A DNA stretch of 64,000 bases from Lachnospiraceae bacterium (GTDB lineage Bacteria; Bacillota; Clostridia; Lachnospirales; Lachnospiraceae), in contig JALCKY010000003.1 in assembly GCA_022647575.1 (NCBI GenBank), positions 207,001 to 271,000 on the forward strand. Reading direction: 5' to 3'. Shown in pieces: positions 62,506-64,000 of this stretch; positions within the stretch are counted from its first letter, which is position 1, and each line of letters begins with the position of its first letter. The position numbers and the translations under genes were made by a program. Below the pieces are notes generated by a model. The model did no database searches and was not told the DNA's origin. It saw nothing but the letters and a program-made list of their open reading frames with translations.

Positions 62506-63099
62506 TCAAGCTTTTAATAATCGGATTTCCACTATCGCCTCGCCCAGCATCAGCCGGTCGCCGTTTTTTACGAATACTCCGCCAGGAGCAATTTCACTGC
62601 TGCGTCCGCCTCTCTGCAGGATAGTCCGGCAGCCGGAAAGACTGCGCGCACAGGCGTCCGCACCGTGCAGGAAAAGTTCGCAGTGATGTCCCGCGACGCC
62701 CCGGTAATTCAGGCACAGGCTGCAGTCTGCTCCCGCGCCCAGGGAAACCGGCGTTCCGAGATTGAACAGGTATTTTTTCCTCGATACCGCGCCGATTTCC
62801 GTCAGTTCCGCCATGACCGCCGGTCCTGAAAAACTTCCTGCCCGCGCAGACTGATCGGAATATGCCACATCAACCGGAACAGCCGGTCCTGCCCCGCGGT
62901 ATCCTGCTTCCGGATTGATCAGCGCCTGTGTCAGCATCTCATCTCTCCGCTTCTCACGGATCATTTCCAGTTCCTGCATTCTTTCCTTCTGGTTTTTCCG
63001 GATCAGGATTACCAGAATGAGAAATAAAGCAGCGCCGGCGCAGATCACTCCGATGCAGACGGCCAGATTGTCCCTGAAGAAATTCAGTATTTCTGTCAT
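62506..63099 (-). CDS. FHA-domain membrane protein of the T7SS
   Basis: 197 aa: a transmembrane helix (10-32), a charged coil, then an FHA domain with VSLGAGADCSLCL and AGHHCEL (about 115-190). FHA domains bind phosphothreonine. The conserved arginine of the first loop is replaced (SLGAG for IGR), so binding may be lost. Placed 16 bases before essC; it may be the local counterpart of the EssB-like scaffold, but no sequence kinship to EssB is visible. Confidence 0.8.
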   Translation of the reverse strand: MTEILNFFRDNLAVCIGVICAGAALFLILVILIRKNQKERMQELEMIREKRRDEMLTQALINPEAGYRGAGPAVPVDVAYSDQSARAGSFSGPAVMAELTEIGAVSRKKYLFNLGTPVSLGAGADCSLCLNYRGVAGHHCELFLHGADACARSLSGCRTILQRGGRSSEIAPGGVFVKNGDRLMLGEAIVEIRLLKA

Positions 63100-63150
63100 G
63101 ATGAATTCTGCTGCCTCCCGGCTTCAGTCATTTCCCGGAAATACGCCGAC

Positions 63151-63181
63151 ACGCCCGGAGCACGGAATCGCGTTCGGGCGT
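63151..63181 (-). promoter_or_regulatory. Hairpin between the WXG100 and FHA-essC genes
   Basis: Stem ACGCCCG/CGGGCGT with a 17-base loop in the 121-base gap, no T tract. It may stabilise the upstream WXG100 mRNA so that these small substrates are made in excess over the ATPase. Confidence 0.45.
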
Positions 63182-63220
63182 ATCAGAATCGTATGGGGAG
63201 TCGGAATACCGCTGAGCCAG

Positions 63221-63532
63221 TCAGACGATATTTTCTTTCAGAGAGCTTGCCGTCTGGGCATTGGCCTTTTCAGCTGCGGAATAGCCCTGAGCCATTTCCG
63301 TAAGGTCTTTCGAATGCTCATTGATCATCTTGTGGATTTTTTCCATATCGTCATTCAGGCCGTTCAGCTTGTTATAATAAGCCGTTGCTGCTTCGCCTGC
63401 CCAGGATCCCTGGAGTTCCTTGACAATATTGAGCATTTCCGTTGTATTGTTGCGCACCGCCGTACTGGAGGATGCGAAGTTCTGTGCTTCTGCCGTAAGT
63501 TTTTCCGGTGTGACTCTTAAATTTCCGTTCAT
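63221..63532 (-). CDS. WXG100 family protein (EsxA/B-like)
   Basis: 103 aa, helical hairpin with ELQGSWAGEAATAYY at the turn and a YSAAEKANA end. Full WXG100 signature; the second helix carries YNKLNGLNDDMEKIH. Secreted substrate and structural partner of EssC. 58 bases after the first WXG100 gene. Confidence 0.93.
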   Translation of the reverse strand: MNGNLRVTPEKLTAEAQNFASSSTAVRNNTTEMLNIVKELQGSWAGEAATAYYNKLNGLNDDMEKIHKMINEHSKDLTEMAQGYSAAEKANAQTASSLKENIV

Positions 63533-63590
63533 GATCTGTTCTCCTTTTCTATTTTCAATGGATGACTGGTTTTTAGGGTGTGCTTATGAA

Positions 63591-63890
63591 TCAGACGGTT
63601 CTCTGCTGGGCTGTTGAAAGGGCTTTCTGTTCCGCTTCATCATACTTCTGGGCATCGGTATTCAATGCTTCAATGTACTTCTGGATTCCCTGATAGAACA
63701 GTTCCCATTTCTGCTTGTCATCGCTGAACGCCTTATGAAAAGCTTTCTGGGCTTCGCCTTCCCACATGCCTGACAGATTCTGCTCGTAGCCGACCATCTT
63801 GTCGACTTCCGTCTTGAATTTATCGTTGAGAACCTGAAGCTGATTTGCCTTGCTCTTTAACTCTGATGATGTAACTTTGATTTCTGCCAT
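63591..63890 (-). CDS. WXG100 family protein (EsxA-like)
   Basis: 99 aa: MAEIKVTSSELKSKANQL start, LSGMWEGEAQKAFHK turn and a C-terminal YDEAEQKAL containing the YxxxE secretion motif. Probably the main EsxA-type substrate. The last 110 bases of the window upstream of it contain its ribosome site and AT-rich DNA; its promoter is probably close to the edge. Confidence 0.93.
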   Translation of the reverse strand: MAEIKVTSSELKSKANQLQVLNDKFKTEVDKMVGYEQNLSGMWEGEAQKAFHKAFSDDKQKWELFYQGIQKYIEALNTDAQKYDEAEQKALSTAQQRTV

Positions 63891-64000
63891 TGTTTTTTCC
63901 TCCGTTATTTTTTTTATTTGCCTTTTGTTTCTTTGTCAGTCCCTCATCACTGAAGTTCTGTTTTTTACTTCTGCAGGCTTTGGTTCCTTGCTATGTTTGT

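Noticed and set aside
59688-62624. A 978-codon open frame on the plus strand opposite essC
   Set aside because: It lies wholly antisense to a gene with clear ATPase motifs, its composition (many Arg, His, Leu) is that of a complement frame, and it shows no domain.
1-64000. rRNA, tRNA, insertion sequences, prophage
   Set aside because: No tRNA cloverleaf-like stretch, rRNA segment, transposase or phage structural gene was recognised on either strand.

Overview
The window looks like chromosomal DNA of a low-oxygen, probably gut-associated Bacillota bacterium with roughly even GC content. The exact order is not decidable here; Lachnospirales- or Erysipelotrichales-like gene content is an inference. 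The reasons are strong AGGAGG-type ribosome binding sites, lipoproteins with Ser/Thr/Ala-rich linkers, an acyl-CoA dehydratase activase, a Firmicute-style EssC secretion ATPase, and arabinan-degradation genes of the GH51/GH127 type. I saw no rRNA, tRNA, CRISPR array, transposase or phage gene.

Layout. 0-3 kb: the start of a cysteine desulfurase-like gene, a dehydratase activase, a divergent LysR regulator and a HEXXH protein. 3-9.6 kb: a cell-surface island with a TPR membrane protein, an M15 peptidase, zinc-ribbon proteins, a membrane-tethered sigma-region-2-like protein, an SH3b protein and an M14 carboxypeptidase. 9.5-21.5 kb: a frameshifted MFS transporter, a hybrid sensor kinase, a ribulokinase-like kinase with AraD, a second TPR protein, LysR with a YeiH-type exporter, and an OmpR regulator with a frameshifted kinase. 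21.5-33.2 kb: an arabinan/arabino-oligosaccharide locus (GH51, YesL, two ABC permeases, binding protein, GH127, LacI repressor), followed by a LytS-like kinase and a receiver-type regulator. 33.4-37.5 kb: a six-gene TetR-led operon of unknown purpose. 37.7-44.2 kb: a hybrid kinase broken by two frameshifts, small membrane proteins, a DUF4349 lipoprotein, a Rieske oxygenase and a zinc-ribbon/DUF4190 protein.

44.3-64 kb is the most striking part: a nearly unbroken minus-strand type VII secretion (T7SS) region. Reading in the direction of transcription it has two WXG100 proteins, an FHA membrane protein, EssC, a LytTR regulator with a degenerate receiver, an unknown acidic protein, a YukD/EsaB-like ubiquitin fold, a helical protein, three more WXG100-like proteins, a candidate Ala/Gly-rich effector and a DUF4176 protein. 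It continues into a second copy of the M15-TPR surface module, and ends in a three-gene cassette: WXG-like partner, lipoprotein, and a lipase whose targeting helices are at the C terminus. That cassette resembles the reverse-architecture T7SS lipase toxin/immunity systems known from Staphylococcus (TslA/TilA/TlaA), here in a distant host.

How it fits together: the arabinan locus would release arabinose outside the cell, import oligosaccharides and feed them to AraB/AraD. The surface islands pair cytosolic zinc ribbons or TPRs with extracellular wall-cutting or wall-binding domains, and one such island is embedded in the T7SS region. Three genes (MFS, sensor kinase, hybrid kinase) carry single-base frame breaks; I cannot tell true decay from assembly error.
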